Positions 24,504-37,359 of a stretch of 64,000 bases of DNA are shown here, piece after piece. The notes beneath the pieces were generated by a model. That model was not told the origin of the DNA. It worked only from the letters and a program-made list of their open reading frames with translations, and did not search any database. This stretch comes from Podaxis mareebaensis (taxonomy: Eukaryota; Basidiomycota; Agaricomycetes; Agaricales; Agaricaceae): NCBI GenBank assembly GCA_018524725.1, contig JAEUWP010000310.1, forward strand, positions 29,563 to 93,562, given 5' to 3'. Position numbers and translations under genes: made by a program. Positions within the stretch are counted from its first letter, which is position 1; each line of letters opens with the position of its first letter.

Positions 24504-27500
24504 ATGGCTGACGGTGTAGTCCCTCTCAAGCGCAAGGCAGACGAGGACGCTATACGCTGCATCTGCGGCCTCGACTACGACGACGGTTTCTCCATCGCTT
24601 GCGACTCCTGTTCCCGCTGGTGCCACGCTGCCTGCTTTGGCATTGTCGACGCTGACGTCCCCGAAGAGTGGAAATGCTGGGTTTGCCACCCTCGCCCAGT
24701 CGACAGAGATGCTGCAGAGCGTCTCCAGCGCACAAGGATCCAGCGACACCGCGACCAGCTCCGCGAGCTCGACAAGCACCGTAGACGATCGTCCCCTGGC
24801 ATGGACCGCAAGCATCGTCGCTCCTCCACTATCGCAGAACCGACTCAGCCCAAGCGACGCAGACGACCCTCCCTCTCCCATGACGACGACCACCCAGACA
24901 TCGACGAGCCCTCCACACATGCATACGTCCCCATCACCACAGACATTGTCCACCCAGATGCCCGCGCAAAACTTCTCCGCCACGCCCACCATTGGCGAGG
25001 CATCACGGCCCTCGACCCCCCATCTGACCACCCAACTGTCCCCGTCGCCCTCCCACCAGACCACCAACCTTCCCCAACGACCCTCAGACAGATCCCCCCC
25101 GTCGCGCTCGCCCATCCCTCACTCTCCCTCTTTTCAAATCCAGCCGTCAGACCTCCCACCTACGCCGTCCACACAGCTGCTCCCGTTCCCTCTCACCACT
25201 TTATCGCCCCATTTACCTCCTCCATCACCCCCTCTTCCTCCTATCTTGCCGATCCCCTCAACGCCTACGCCCACCTAGGCATGCCCAAGCCTTTCGTCCA
25301 TCTCATCGGTCCACCTCTCGATGTCGCTCTCGACGCCCGTATTACAGGCGACAACTCCCGCTTCGTTCGTAGCGGGTGCAGGCCAAACGCTGTCCTAAGG
25401 CCCGTCCTCTGTCCTCGAGACAACCACAGTTCCCTCACCTTTGGTGTGTTCGCTCTCAGGGACCTCAAGGCAAACGAAGAAGTTGTATTGGGCTGGGAGT
25501 GGGACGATGGCAACGCCGTACATTCTCTCCCTGCCCTCATCGAGGCTCCCCATACTTTTTCGTGAGTCCCCCTACTTTTCTCACTATTCCACGTCTTACC
25601 CATGCCTCAGCCACCCGTCTCCCTCTGACAGCCCACATCAAATTCAGCGCCTCCGTAATCAAATGTCCAATATCCTCCACGCCCTCTCCTCCACTTTCAC
25701 TACCTGCGCCTGTGGATCAAAGGCCAAGGACTGCGCCCTCAACCAGATGGCCGCCTTTGTCGATGCTGATCCCTCCCAACTCCCCTCCCCCCGCCCCGTC
25801 GATCTCGGTCCCCTTGTTGGAAAAAAGCGAGGTTTTCGTACCCGGGAAAAACTTCCATCTGCGGGCGGTCTGGGCGGCGTTGAAATGTGCGAGGATGACA
25901 ACAACCAGATGCGTGTCGATCCCCTCCCCACCTTCGTCGTCGAACCCTCCTCCCCCAGTCCCAACAAGGGCAAAGGAAAGGCGAGGCTTAACGGGCTCGT
26001 TCATGACGACCTTGTTGCAAGATCTACTCTATTTCGTGAGTCCCCGCCGCTCTCAAACTTGCTCTTTCTCATCCCTTCCTAGCCACTTCACCCTCCACAC
26101 CCTCTGTTGCACCTCCCCGAATGCAAAGATCCTCGAGCCGCACGTCTTCATCTTCAGACAACAACTGCCCCCTCCCAGAACCGGACCCACCAGATCAAGA
26201 TCCACCTATCACCGAAGATCGTATGCCCCCCAAAATGCGCAAGCGCTGGAAACAGCAGATCAGGATGCAGAAAAGGACTTCCCAGAGTCCTGCGGCGAGC
26301 ATTATTAGCCTTGGTAGCACGGATCCTGGAGTGGAGTCGGGCGTGGGCTTGGGTATTCGTATCGAAGAGGCGCCGGGTGGCTCTAAAATGCGGGTTAATG
26401 GTGCGTATCACGCTTCTGGTCCATTTCTTGTTGCTTATTCTTCCTAGTTCGTGACATGCCGCCTCCCCCATTACCTTCTACCTCTTCCGATCTCGCACAC
26501 CTCGCCTCCTTCGACGGAACCTCACCCTCTGCCGACTTTGCACAGCTCTCGCTCGTCTCTCCCCGTACCGATCTCACCCCAAGTCCTTTCCAACCATGGG
26601 CCCCTTTCGAACGGAAGGAACACCCGACAAAAGTTGGCCATGAGGACAAAATGGAAGTGGATATTTCCTCCACCTCGGCAAACTCACCCCCTGCATCCGT
26701 TTCACCGCGCTCTCGCTCCCGCTCGCCACATTCCCCTCGACGCCATTCATCTCCAACGTCAACAGCGGTAACCACCCCTCCTTCACCTCGAGAACCAAAG
26801 CTCCCAGATGTCCCTTCATCTCAACCTCCTATAGCAGACTCACCAGAATCGCCACCGCATATCCAAGTTGACACCCCATCGCCTCTCATCCCTATACCCC
26901 AAGATGATGATGAGATGACGGTTGATGATGAACGGCCTGTGACACCTCCACCTCGACCATCGCATCCTGCCCTTACACCACCTCCCGAAACGCCTCAATC
27001 TCCTCCACAACGCTCTCTGTCGCCAGCTTATGCTCCTCTGTCCCCTAAACCGGTCCCGCCACAACCAGAATCACATCCTTTGCCTCCATCACCCAACTCT
27101 GAACCCGCACCAGCACGAAATCACACTCCACCACCACACGAGTCGATACCCCACCATGAACGAGAACCTTCCCCGGCACCTGTATCAATACCAACACCAG
27201 TACCCGCACCCGCACCCGAGGCAGTACCGCCACCGGCGCCAGCGCCAGTGCCAGAAACGTCACCAGCACCTCCAGCCCCTCCAAAAGTCAAATTGTCGCT
27301 GAAGGACTTTGCAGCAAGGAAGAAACGGCAACGGGAAGAAGGGGGTACGCTCTCTGCTCAGAGCGCGGATGCTTCTCCTATGGTTCCGGCGAAGAGTTTG
27401 CAGGGATCTCCTAAGATTGGGCCGAGTGGTGTTGGGGCGGCGATTCAGGGGCTGGCTTCTTCGAGTTCGTCGTTGTTGGGGCCTGTTGGGAATTCGGATT

Positions 27501-29420
27501 TTGGATCGGGTTCTGGTTCTGGTTCTGGTTCGTCGTTGGGAGTGGGTGTTCCTGGGTTGAGTGGTAGTGTGAATGTGTCGCCTTTGGTGGGTGGGAGTGT
27601 CAAGGTGAGTCAGTGGTTTGGGACTTTTTGATACAGGGTACTGATTTTGAATGTAGGTTGGTCCGAAGCCGGAGCCGATGAAGGCGATTCCGACTAGCAC
27701 GTCTTTGCCTGTCAAGCTTCCTTCTGAAATGCGACATAGCCACCCGCTTTGGGTGTCTATACAGCAGGAGATTGAGAAGGAGAAGGAGGAGTTGGAGAAG
27801 CGGAAGAGGGAGTTGGCGGAGTTGGAGGAACGGGAGCGGGAACAGAAGCGGAAGGAGGCAGAGGAGAGGGAACGGAAGGAGAGGGAAAGGAAGGAGGAGT
27901 TGGAGAGGGTGGAAAAACAACGGGAGGTGGAGATGGAGAGGGCGAGGAAGGAGAAGGAGTCTGCGCAATTCTTTAATCAACGGTTTGGATGGGCACCAGG
28001 TGTGTTGCTTTGCTTTTCCCTGTCTTTCTCGAGGAACCGTCTGACTTGCTTTTATATAGATGCGAAAGAAGAGCCCGTCCAGAAGTCCGTGTCTCTTCTT
28101 AATGATCCAACCCCCAAAGCTCAGCAGCCTGTTGCCCCTATGAGGCCTGATACCTCTCCCCACTCGAGGATACCGTCACAGGAGGATGGTGAAATCCCAT
28201 CAATGCCGGCTCCAGTGGCCCACGGCCCACCAATCCCTCGTCTGTCCTCATCTTCCCCCGCGATTTCCTCTGTTCCACCCGTCATCACACCAGCACCAGC
28301 ACCAGCACCCACAACAGTGGCGGCTACGAGCTCCATTCCAACTGCGCCACGTGCCCATCGCGAGCCTCTCCGGCGTTTCGGTGGTGGTTATGCCAATACG
28401 CCCACAGGACCACGGGCGCTCAAATCGACCACCATTGAAATTCCCACTGGACCCGCGGCGCTTCGAGACTCGATGGGGATGGGGATGCCACGGAGATCTG
28501 GGGCACCCCCAGCGAATGCTGCGAAGGCCGGGTCACCACCACCTCAACCTAATACGTCTCCTCCACCCCAACCTCCGCCACCGTCGGGACGCACTCAAGC
28601 CAAACCGCCTGCTCCTCCATCGATTTCGACGTCACTACCTCCTCTGCCGGCATCAGCATCGTTACCTGCTCCACCAATTGCGACGAGCTCTGGGCCGGTT
28701 GCGTCCTCGATGTCGCCGTCTGGTCATAGTGCACAACAGGCAAAGTCGACGCCTCAGGCGCCCAGAGCGTTCTCTCGTTCATTTGCTAATGGGAACGTTC
28801 CTCCGAGTGGGAATGGACATGTATCGTCGCCTTCTTCCTCTGCTTCCCCGACTCACGCGAGTTCCACTACCACTGCGAATATAAGCATACCGAGTCGGCC
28901 GCAACCACCTTCTAGCGCGGCTAGTACGACCTCGAATACACCGACGTCGTCTACTCCGGTTACGCCTACTAAGACTATGTTCCCTACGGTGATCAAGTCG
29001 TCGAGTATTCCTGACCCGTCGGCTGCGGGGTTGCCTTCGAGGCCGCCTGTAGGGCTTGGGTTGGGACATCATCACCATCATCATCATGTTAGTTCTTCGC
29101 ATCCGATGAGTATGATGGGGACTAGTATGGCGATGGGGATGAGTGGGGTGCCGAAGAGGCCTGCGAATGAGAGGAGGGGGTATGAGAGGAGGGTGGTTGA
29201 TGAACGGGAGAGAGAGCGGGAGAGGGAGTTGAGTAGGGAGAGAGAGAGGGAGAGGGATAGATTTGATCGTGATCGGGAGCGGGATAGAGACAGAGACAGA
29301 GATAGAGATAGAGACAGGGATAGAGATAGAGAGAGGGAGGGGGATTATCGGGACCGTACGTGGCCTCAGCGGTTGCCCCCGGCTTCGTCACGACGGGAGT
29401 GGGATTCCTGGGGTCGGTAG
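24504..29420 (+). CDS. SET3: PHD finger and SET domain protein, Set3/MLL5 type
   Basis: Chromatin reader, probably the scaffold of a Set3C-type histone deacetylase complex in the nucleus. Six exons (24504-25561, 25632-26035, 26083-26400, 26448-27604, 27657-27999, 28060-29420) sum to 1547 codons, so 1546 residues. The PHD finger spans residues 19-61 (C19, C21, C33, C36, H41, C44, C58, C61) and would bind methylated H3K4 as in yeast Set3. The SET region is at about 240-345. It has RFVRSGCRPNAV where active enzymes have RFxNHSCxPN, and LGWEW where they have the DYxW/Y end. Loss of the N-H pair fits the catalytically dead SET domain of the Set3/MLL5 branch. Then follow Pro/Ser-rich disorder, a Glu/Arg/Lys coiled coil (about residues 1110-1180), a seven-His run, and a C-terminal Arg-Asp repeat. 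Confidence 0.88.
27497..27537 (+). repeat. Ser-Gly coding repeat in the PHD-SET gene
   Basis: GGTTCT units encode a run of Gly-Ser in a disordered linker. Confidence 0.7.
29275..29340 (+). repeat. Hexanucleotide repeat coding Arg-Asp in the PHD-SET gene
   Basis: GAYAGA-type units encode alternating Arg-Asp residues at the C-terminus. This is likely to vary in length among strains. Confidence 0.8.
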
Positions 29421-31222
29421 CCTGCGTACATAAGGTATGAAGTATCGTACGGTTATGTGGCATAGTTTGGGTGTTGGCTCGTTCTTACGCTTTTATTGGG
29501 GTCTGATTTGATTCTGTTTTTTTATTCGGACTGGGTATAAAATCGCCTTTCTCCTGTTGACTTTGTGGTTCTGTTCACCTTTTTTTTTCCATTGCGGTAT
29601 AATGTTATCTGTTTGTCTATGATGTTGAATGGGCTTGGGTCCGTTAAGTGGTTAATTGTTTTCGCCGTCGTTCCTTGCTTTCGTTTACCCTCGCGGCCTA
29701 ACTTAGTGAGTGTAATGTATGAATTGTTTATTGTTTAATGGCAAGTTGCATGTACGGTTCCAAGTTGAGCTTCCGGGAGGATGTAACATAGCAAAATCGA
29801 ATCTTATTAAATGTTTCTGAGATACAACCACTGGAGTGAAACAAAATACTTGAGGCTGGCTTGCAAGCCAAGAGGATGACGGACGTCATGATGCCTCACT
29901 ACAGCTATGCTTTCATTCATGCTTCCTACCCGATCGTGTTTGATCCTAACATTTTACTCCGTAGGGTGCAACCGCGTAGGTCCTCCAGTGACCCCCCAGG
30001 ACTTGATGGTTCAAGAGTAACCATCCGCAAAAGACATGCTAATGATAAGATGTTGCTGATGTGATAGAAGAGCAACGAAACGGAGCCAGAACGGCGGATA
30101 AGTGCCATTGTTAGGTTGGCGGGGTGAGATGTAAATAGGCCCAATTTCAGTATTTAAATCAATCCTGATCCACAATTGATCTCCTTATGTCACTCGAGGC
30201 ACAAGATCTTGTCCTCCCGATAATACATCTAAGTATAATCCGAATTGTCGGCTGGTCTATTGTATTTTTGGAAATGTAGGATGCTCCCATACAGTGATAG
30301 TTAACCATTGGACCAAAGCGCCTTATGGCGCGAGCGCTACGAGCCCATTCCTGTCTGGCTGACGCCAGACCAACATCTAGACGTTCGAAAGTATAGGCAC
30401 TGAGCATCCAATTTTAACGTAACAGATTTTAATCACTATAGGTGCTTAGAATCTAAAGAGTCCAATTGGAACTCACTGTTCCGCCAATCAGACCTTGTCA
30501 AGTTCGTGCTTTACGGATGATTACCCTTTCCTGGCTCACGACACGGTGTGCTTGGCCCGATATGCGGGGTCAGGATGGCCGCATTGTCGAGCTCGCCTAC
30601 AGTACTGTTCCGACTTGGAGAAATAAATGGCATCGAGTCTCGCTCCCATTCGACGACCTCCGGGCCTGGACATCAGGCCGAACCGGAAAGAAAGCTCAAA
30701 CACCGCGTGTTTTCATTACTTACACTTTCTGTTCCACATGCTAATCTAACCTACGACAGCAGCTTGCGGTAACAATAGGTAGGTAAGTCAATCGATTCAA
30801 TGGTGTCTGGAGCTCTACCCTTGAGCCTGAATTCTGTACTCGTAGGATGTGTAGTTTTGCGATACCAGTCACAACACATTGTAAACATGCACCTATGCGC
30901 TACACCTCTCAACGGGCATGTGATTTGCCGCCCTTGTATTGGAGTGATATATGTTGGGACCTGCCAAGAACTTCTAAAGGGCAGCAATATATTAGCTCCC
31001 GAATCGCGCACCTCGCTTTTTGCCACCTTAATTCAGTTGAAGTGCGGGGATGGTTGGCCGCTTGTCAACATGTCAAGATGCAGTAAGTGCGGGAGTACTG
31101 AGGTGGAAGCAATACAATGCTACCATGGGTTGTTTGCGTCACTACTGGTGTCATATAAAAAGGTGAATAGGCCTGTGTTTAGAGCTCGAGTCGCCTCGGA
31201 ACCCGAGTTCTTGACCAGTCCC
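29421..31222. other. Intergenic region
   Basis: About 1.8 kb. No supported gene. The left part is the T-rich 3' flank of the PHD-SET gene; the right end holds the promoter of the thaumatin-like gene. Confidence 0.5.
31154..31161 (+). promoter_or_regulatory. TATA box of the thaumatin-like/ricin-B gene
   Basis: TATAAAAA 69 bp before the ATG at 31223. Confidence 0.6.
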
Positions 31223-32530
31223 ATGATGCTCAAACTCTCTCACCTCGCCTTCGCCTTCCTCCTCGGCGCTGTCACAACTGTTAAGGCGACCCGTCACTTT
31301 GAGATCATCAACAACTGCCCCTTCAATGCTACTATTTACATTAATGGACAGTCCCAAGGCGCACTTCCCGCGCTTGGAGGAAGTACCACACGCGACTTTC
31401 CTGACAACTGGAGTGGCCTCATCTATACTGATCTAAACCGAGGCAATCCTGCGGGACCTGGTACGACTAGGGCAGGATTTTATGGGCCGGCAAGTACCAG
31501 TTGGCTCTGATGAACATAAACTGATCCCTGATATGCACTGCTCTTTCCCATTCACCCATATCGCATCTCCGGTCGTCCATGTAGTCGAGTTATTATTACA
31601 TAGTCAGGGACCCTAATTGGATCAATGTCGACGTAAATATCAGACCCATCGACTCTCCCTCGGTATGGCTCGTCCTCGAGTTCAAATGATAGACGCCCCT
31701 TAACGCTGAGAGAGTAGCGCATGGGCTTCTGTGTAAACGCCAGCTGTGCTTACAACAACTGCCCAAACGCGTATACGTCGCCACCAACTAGCTTCCCCAA
31801 TCCCGGTACTGTCGCACCACAACCGCCTTTGTACAGTTGTCCGCACATTCCCAGTGGTTTCACTGTAACGTGCGTATCCATTTCTCCTTTGTATTCCAAC
31901 ATTCATGAGATCATCCTCCAGTTTCTGCCCAACAGGCGAGATTCCCAACTACCAGTCGCGACCCGACTTCATCAATCCTGGTGGCAACCCCAACAAGTGT
32001 CTTGATGTGAGAGGTGCCGTTTTTGCGAATGGAACGCCTGTGCAAATGTGAGTAAATATATCTCAGCCGCAGAGAAGTACATAGACACAACATGATGACA
32101 TTGTTTCAGCTATGATTGTAACGGAACTCCGGCTCAGATGTGGTCCATCATTCGCGGTAACGGAATGGTCCGCGTTTCTGGAACAAACTATTGCCTTGAT
32201 GCTGGATCCAGTTCGCCCACTCCTTTCCCATAAATGCTTCCATTTCCTAATATCTCTTTCTTGACAGACCCTGCCAACGGTGTGAAGATGAAGATTTGGA
32301 CATGCTATGAAGGTCTCGCTGCGCAGCAATGGTACTGGACTGATGACAACCGTATCGCGCTGACGGGAAAAGGTGCATTCAGCAATCCCACTTTAGCCCG
32401 ACTGAATTGGTTCTCAACCACTCTGTATCTAGGACTATGCCTTGATCTGACCGACGGTAAATTCGATAACGGAAATCCCGTGCAAATTTGGAAGTGTACA
32501 GACGGAAACCAGAATCAAATTTGGATATAG
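31223..32530 (+). CDS. Secreted thaumatin-like protein fused to a ricin-B (beta-trefoil) lectin domain
   Basis: Secreted carbohydrate-binding protein. Seven exons (31223-31489, 31585-31662, 31718-31869, 31922-32047, 32110-32210, 32268-32372, 32433-32530) sum to 309 codons (308 residues). A signal peptide (KLSHLAFAFLLGAVTTVKA) precedes a thaumatin-like domain: RHFEIINNCPFNATIYI, FPDNWSGLIY, TTRAGFYGP, SYYYIVRDPNW, then Cys-rich MGFCVNASC and PLYSCPHIPSGFTVTFCPTG. The second half is a ricin-B trefoil with NKCLDVRG, three QxW-type motifs (AQMWSI, AQQWYW, QNQIWI) and CLDLTDG. Intron 1 (31490-31584) starts with GCAAGT instead of GT; only this GC-AG junction keeps the conserved frame. A role on cell-wall glucan or in host contact is inference. 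Confidence 0.88.
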
Positions 32531-32750
32531 GTAACGCTAGCAGATGGGTGCGATACGGTTTAGCCGTGTACAACTAACTATGGACAATGGACAACACTGG
32601 ACACTCCTACTGAGCTATTGACTGAGTATCTTGGTAATGGACGAACGCACACCCCCGCTCATGCGCTTGTATCTCCCTATTTCTGTGTGTATTCGTGTCC
32701 GAAGAACGAGCGAGCGGATGAGTACATACAACAAATGAGGTAATCAAAAA

Positions 32751-34154
32751 TCAAGACGGACTTCTGCTGGTATTGCTACCCGTGGTTTCAATCGTGCTGT
32801 CCGAGGTAGTGATCGCTGCATTACGGGTGGCATAAGCCGGTGGCGGGAGTGCCGTGACAAGCTCGTTGATATTCCGAAAGTCAGGCGGATTAGGAGCAAC
32901 AATCCAGGTTCCATTCGTAGTTGATCCCTCTGTGAGATCAATCGTAGTAGCGGGGACTGTCTCCCTGGATGCCGGCGACCTCAGTTGCCTCATATGCGGA
33001 GGAACTTCTTCCTTTCTCGTGACAGCCAGACTGGACGATGAAGTTGGGAAAGGTTCAGCGGAGGTCCTTCGTTTCCTCCTGCAGAACCAGAAGATTAAGC
33101 CAGCAGCGGCGACCAAAGCGATAGCGCCAATGACAATTCCAACAATGGCCCCAGTAGGGAAATGCGACGAGGACCCCGGCTGATGATTGGGAGAGGCTGA
33201 TGTCGTCGGTCTATCTTTTCCAGAGGTAAACGTCGGCTGGTATGTAATATAGTCAAGGGAGAACCGCTGATTCGTGCAATCAGTGATGTTCACTAGGAGG
33301 TTGTGGGAACCATCGGTGAGATCGTTCTTGGAGAAGAGCTGGAAGTTGGTCTGCACGCCGAAGATGCTACTTTGGGATGTTGACTCCGCTATGTAGGGCG
33401 TCTGCGCTATTTGCTGGCCGTCGATGATAAAGGTTGCAGTCACGCTACCAATGGACTGCCAGTCAAAAACTCCCCATAGTTGAATCGAAGTCCCTAAGGA
33501 GAAGCGTCAGCAACATTATGTAGATAGAAGTTCATTTTACAGGCGCATACCGGAGAATTCCAGCGAAAAAGTCGAGCCAGGGTTGCACGAAGAGCGCGTA
33601 CTATAGTCGCCAATGAACGTGAAGGGTTGGAGAGACTTGAAACGGCTGAAATCCTGTTGCCAATCTCCACTGTACGTGATGGCCGGGTCGGAGTCGCTGA
33701 TTAAGACAGGCGTATTTTGAAAAACGGTGCTAGGATCAACCAGCACGATAATGTAATCGAGTGTGACCTTTGGAAGGTCGTTAATAACTACAGTGTGCGG
33801 GCCTGGTTGAAGCGCCGGAGTGCGGTACCATTCACCGTACGATGGCGGATTGGATGTGGGTAACGTATACCTCGACTGGGGTAAATCGTCGATAATGGGT
33901 GTGAACGACGAATCATTCAAGGACGTCCCGTGAAAAATAGCCGTGGTACCTATCAGGGGGTTAATCGTTGTCACGACTCCGGAAGAGTGGATAGTACCGT
34001 TGAAAGTGAATTGCAGTTTAGCCCCGGGAAACTGATTAACGACCTTGGAACGCCCGCCCGTCCAGAGTTGGGACGAGTTATCTGACCAAGCACTTGGAGG
34101 AGTGCATTGGATGTTGGGATTAGCGTCGTCTATATACAGTTGGAGCTGGGACAT
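32751..34154 (-). CDS. Single-pass membrane protein with beta-rich ectodomain
   Basis: Two exons (34154-33551, 33493-32751) give 449 codons (448 residues). About 285 residues of beta-prone sequence with many Asn/Thr/Ser sites contain two similar halves, ending in LVNITDCTNQRFSLDYITYQ. Next is a Ser/Pro linker, then one membrane helix (GAIVGIVIGAIALVAAAGLIFWF) followed by CRRKRR, so the positive-inside rule puts the tail in the cytoplasm. The tail (about 125 residues) is Ser/Thr/Pro-rich. No cleavable signal peptide is seen at MSQLQLYIDD, so the helix must act as signal anchor or a first exon is missing. This is a common agaricomycete architecture without known function. The three tandem genes at 58-62 kb share the layout but not clear sequence identity. 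It is convergent with the thaumatin-like gene. Confidence 0.75.
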
Positions 34155-35069
34155 GGGTCAGAGAATTCGGAAGCTCATGTCTCTGAGTAAGAATTTAAAC
34201 GATTTCCAGCGGCGCATCCTTGATTTATTTGATGCTGGATTGCATATTCCAACATGATGACATCGTCTCTACGCCTGATGATCACACTGATGGGCATGCC
34301 CAATAACCCGTAGGTACGTTCGTCTTACCCCATGTGCAGGGTGGAGTGCGAGCACTCCTAGAGTGGTCTTCTGGTATGAGTCCAAATCTGTTTTTCTTCG
34401 TTCGTTTCCCTGCAAAAATCGCAAAAGAACGGTTAATTTTGGATGATCTAGAACACAATAAGATACCTCATGTGAAGGAATGTACCTTCTTGGTAACTTG
34501 TCATTGCATACCATAAAGTCGGTGCCCAAATGAAACCAGGGGCCCATAGGAGATGCACCGAAGGTACGGGTTTTCGACGATATCAACTTCTGCGCAGTTC
34601 TCCGACAAGCAACAGGTGTGGATAAGGAAAGACTTTCGCCACGGTGACGAGTGGGTCTTCCTGCATAAGCAAGAATATTAAACATATCAAGATCCAAAAC
34701 GTGAGATCATAGCATCGCCTGAGTTGGCACGGACATAAGTGTCACCGTTCCGTTCAAGATGATCTCGAGGCTGCGACTAGGAGATATTTGCATATGTTTA
34801 CCTGTCCCATGGTGGCGCCAGGCTGACAGTACATCACCACCAAGGACAGGTCGGCACCCCCGACTCTCAAGTCGATGTTATCGGACGCGCTTGTGAAGCA
34901 TTAGTATCATACTTGTGCTATCTATCTCAGCTTCTGCGATCGAACCGATCTGACATGCGTTTGCCATTTGGTAATGGTAACCCGCCATGAAGAAACCACC
35001 TGTTACACCATACTCTATCACTTATAATTTCCCTTGTCGAACAGCAGTTTCCCCCTTTCTGGTTTACTA
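34155..35069. other. Intergenic region
   Basis: No supported gene. A minus-strand frame of 142 codons (34269-34697) has no recognisable motif and no clear splice partner. Confidence 0.45.
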
Positions 35070-36374
35070 ATGAGCGAATCATCTGGCGAACGAACTGTAA
35101 GGCTCGTCCTTTCGCTGGGACAATTATTGACATGTCATTTAGGTGGCATGGGAGGACCAGGAGACCTTCGCTATTGCGTATGTATGCTCCCATAGGAAAG
35201 AACTCATCACTTATTAGCTCCCGGGCGAGCAGCGTAATGGGACCGACGGGCACTGGAAAGTCTACGGTACGGGCCCTAGGACCTCTAGTAACTGCCTATC
35301 ACATCTCATCTTGAACCCACTCCTAGTTCATTAACCTCGTCACTGGTTCCGACTTCAGGGTTGGGAGTGAGCTTGAGTCGTGCACGGACTCGGTGCATTT
35401 CACCTCTTGCTTTGACGTCGACGGAAAGCAAGTCATCTTGATCGATACACCCGGTTTCGACGACACGAAAATCACAGACAGTGACGTGTTAAAGATGATT
35501 GCCGCATCCCTCTCCCTCCTGTGAGTTATGCAGCCCTCGTTCGAGAGAATGCGCTGATCAAGCCCTCTAACGTAGTCGGGGGAACCGTTTCAAGCTCGCG
35601 GGGATCATCTATATGCACCGAATCATCGATAATCGGATGGGTGGCATTTCCGGTCGCAATTTTCGCATGTTTCGACACCTGTGCGGGGACTCATCACTGT
35701 CCAACGTGGTAATCGTAACCACCATGTGGGATCAGATCGACAGAGCTGCTGGTGAAGCCCGCGAAGTCGAATTGATGACCAAACCCATCTTCTTTGAACC
35801 AGTTATCGCTCGTGGAGCGCGCATGGCACGACACGACAACACGATTGAATCGGCGCGTTCTATCATCTCCTCAATTATCTCTCGCCACTGGACTCAGCGG
35901 GCGCTTCAAATTCAGGAAGAGCTTGAAGCAGGTATGGATATTGGTGCCACAAAAGCCGGCCGGGAATTAGACAAGGACTTGAGGGAGCGCTCCATGCGCC
36001 ACAAAGATGATCTACGAGCAGTTGTAGAAGAGATGCAGGAAGCAATCAGGCTGCGGGATGAGGAGTCGCGGAGAGAATTAGTGTCGGAACGGGAGAAACT
36101 TGAAGCGATGATCAAGCGATTGGAGCACGAATCTGCTGGACTTGCGTCTGGCTATGCAGAGGCCCTAGCTCGGCTCGAGGCGAAGATGCAATCCTCCGTG
36201 AAACCTCTGCCTCTCCAATCATCCTTTTCTTCCGCTACGCAGCCGATTGTGGCTGCCGCGGAGACAGAAAGCAATGCGATACTAGAAGGTAAAATCGCGG
36301 CTGCATTTCCTATCTTTGGCTTTTGGGGACGTCTTGCTGTCATGTTGGCGCCATTTTCTCTTAGCTGGAAATAA
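35070..36374 (+). CDS. AIG1-like P-loop GTPase
   Basis: GTP-binding protein of the AIG1/septin-like TRAFAC group that is greatly expanded in agaricomycetes as 'G domain-containing protein'. Exons 35070-35096, 35201-35266, 35327-35520 and 35576-36374 sum to 362 codons (361 residues). The acceptor of exon 2 is the one that keeps the frame and the multiple of three. Motifs: P-loop GPTGTGKST, G3 DTPGFDD, the following AGIIYMHRI.D helix typical of the group, and a G4-like VVIVTTMWDQI. The C-terminal half is a charged coiled coil (about residues 205-300), ending in a hydrophobic segment (FPIFGFWGRLAVMLAPFSL) that could touch a membrane. The cellular role is unknown in fungi. Confidence 0.82.
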
Positions 36375-37359
36375 TGTAGTTTTAAGCTCGGCTGCCCAAC
36401 AATAGATTGCGATGATCATTGTTCTCGATCACGAAACCGCTGCTCAGCACATATATAAATATGACAATATTAATAATAGCGGGAAGCTAGAGCACAGGTA
36501 TAGCCCTATCACCTTCGATGCAATGATGGATCTGTCCACTTGATGCTCCTGTCAAAACCGACATGGAGGAGGACGGGCATTTGCAGTGGCCAAAGGATCT
36601 GCTCTTCTCTGTTGTCCCCTTTATGGTGTAAAAGGGGCATCCCTGGCGAGTGTAGTCTCACCCAGTGCACTCACGACGTCGCAGTCAGACCCGTTCGCGT
36701 CTTTACTCTCCCTTAGAAACCGAATAAATATGGGAGTGTACGAGATGTAGCGTATTAGTAGTCAGTATTCAACTTTACTCTGTCGTCTCGGACCGCCGTA
36801 TAACGTTGAAGGATTGGTATCTTTCAAGGAAGAACCAGGGCAGTCACGACGGAGCGCTCTCGGACGTGGCTAATGAACTAATGACAGAGTGATTGGGAAG
36901 TCGAAGATTAGTGGCTTGAACGCTGCTTTGATTATTCACTACATGCTTCCGACTTGCAGTCCTTCTTTATACTCCGTTACTATCAGAAACACTACTTAGT
37001 ATCTGGTTGATTGGTGCCGGACCGGCAGTCTGCATCAGGCTCATGAGCGCATCTCCGCAACAAAGGACCACGGGAAGACCACTGCATTGGCATGATATTC
37101 AATGGTTGTGCTTCTCTGGAACAAGTTCCCTACCTAGCGCTCGTTCTGAGTCGTACCAGTCCTTTGGGTCACCGCGTAATTCGGGTAATACCACCCTTAT
37201 ATGACTATTACATCTCAACAGCAGGTAGTACATATAGTTTATAGTCCATTATGCATGTGTAACGATAACGTGAACGGGAATGTGTTGTGGATTTTAACGC
37301 TACTCTTCCATTTCCTCGATCCAAGTAGTCTATGTTCTTTGGTCAGACCGTTCGGGCCG
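36375..37359. other. Intergenic region between two convergent genes
   Basis: No gene seen. A short inverted repeat (CCCCTTT...AAAGGGG) at about 36614-36635 may be chance or part of a 3' end. Confidence 0.5.

Noticed and set aside
34269..34697. Minus-strand open frame of 142 codons
   Set aside because: No family similarity recognised and no TATA box or splice context that supports it.
36614..36636. Short inverted repeat as terminator
   Set aside because: Seven-base arms in a eukaryotic intergenic region carry no clear meaning.
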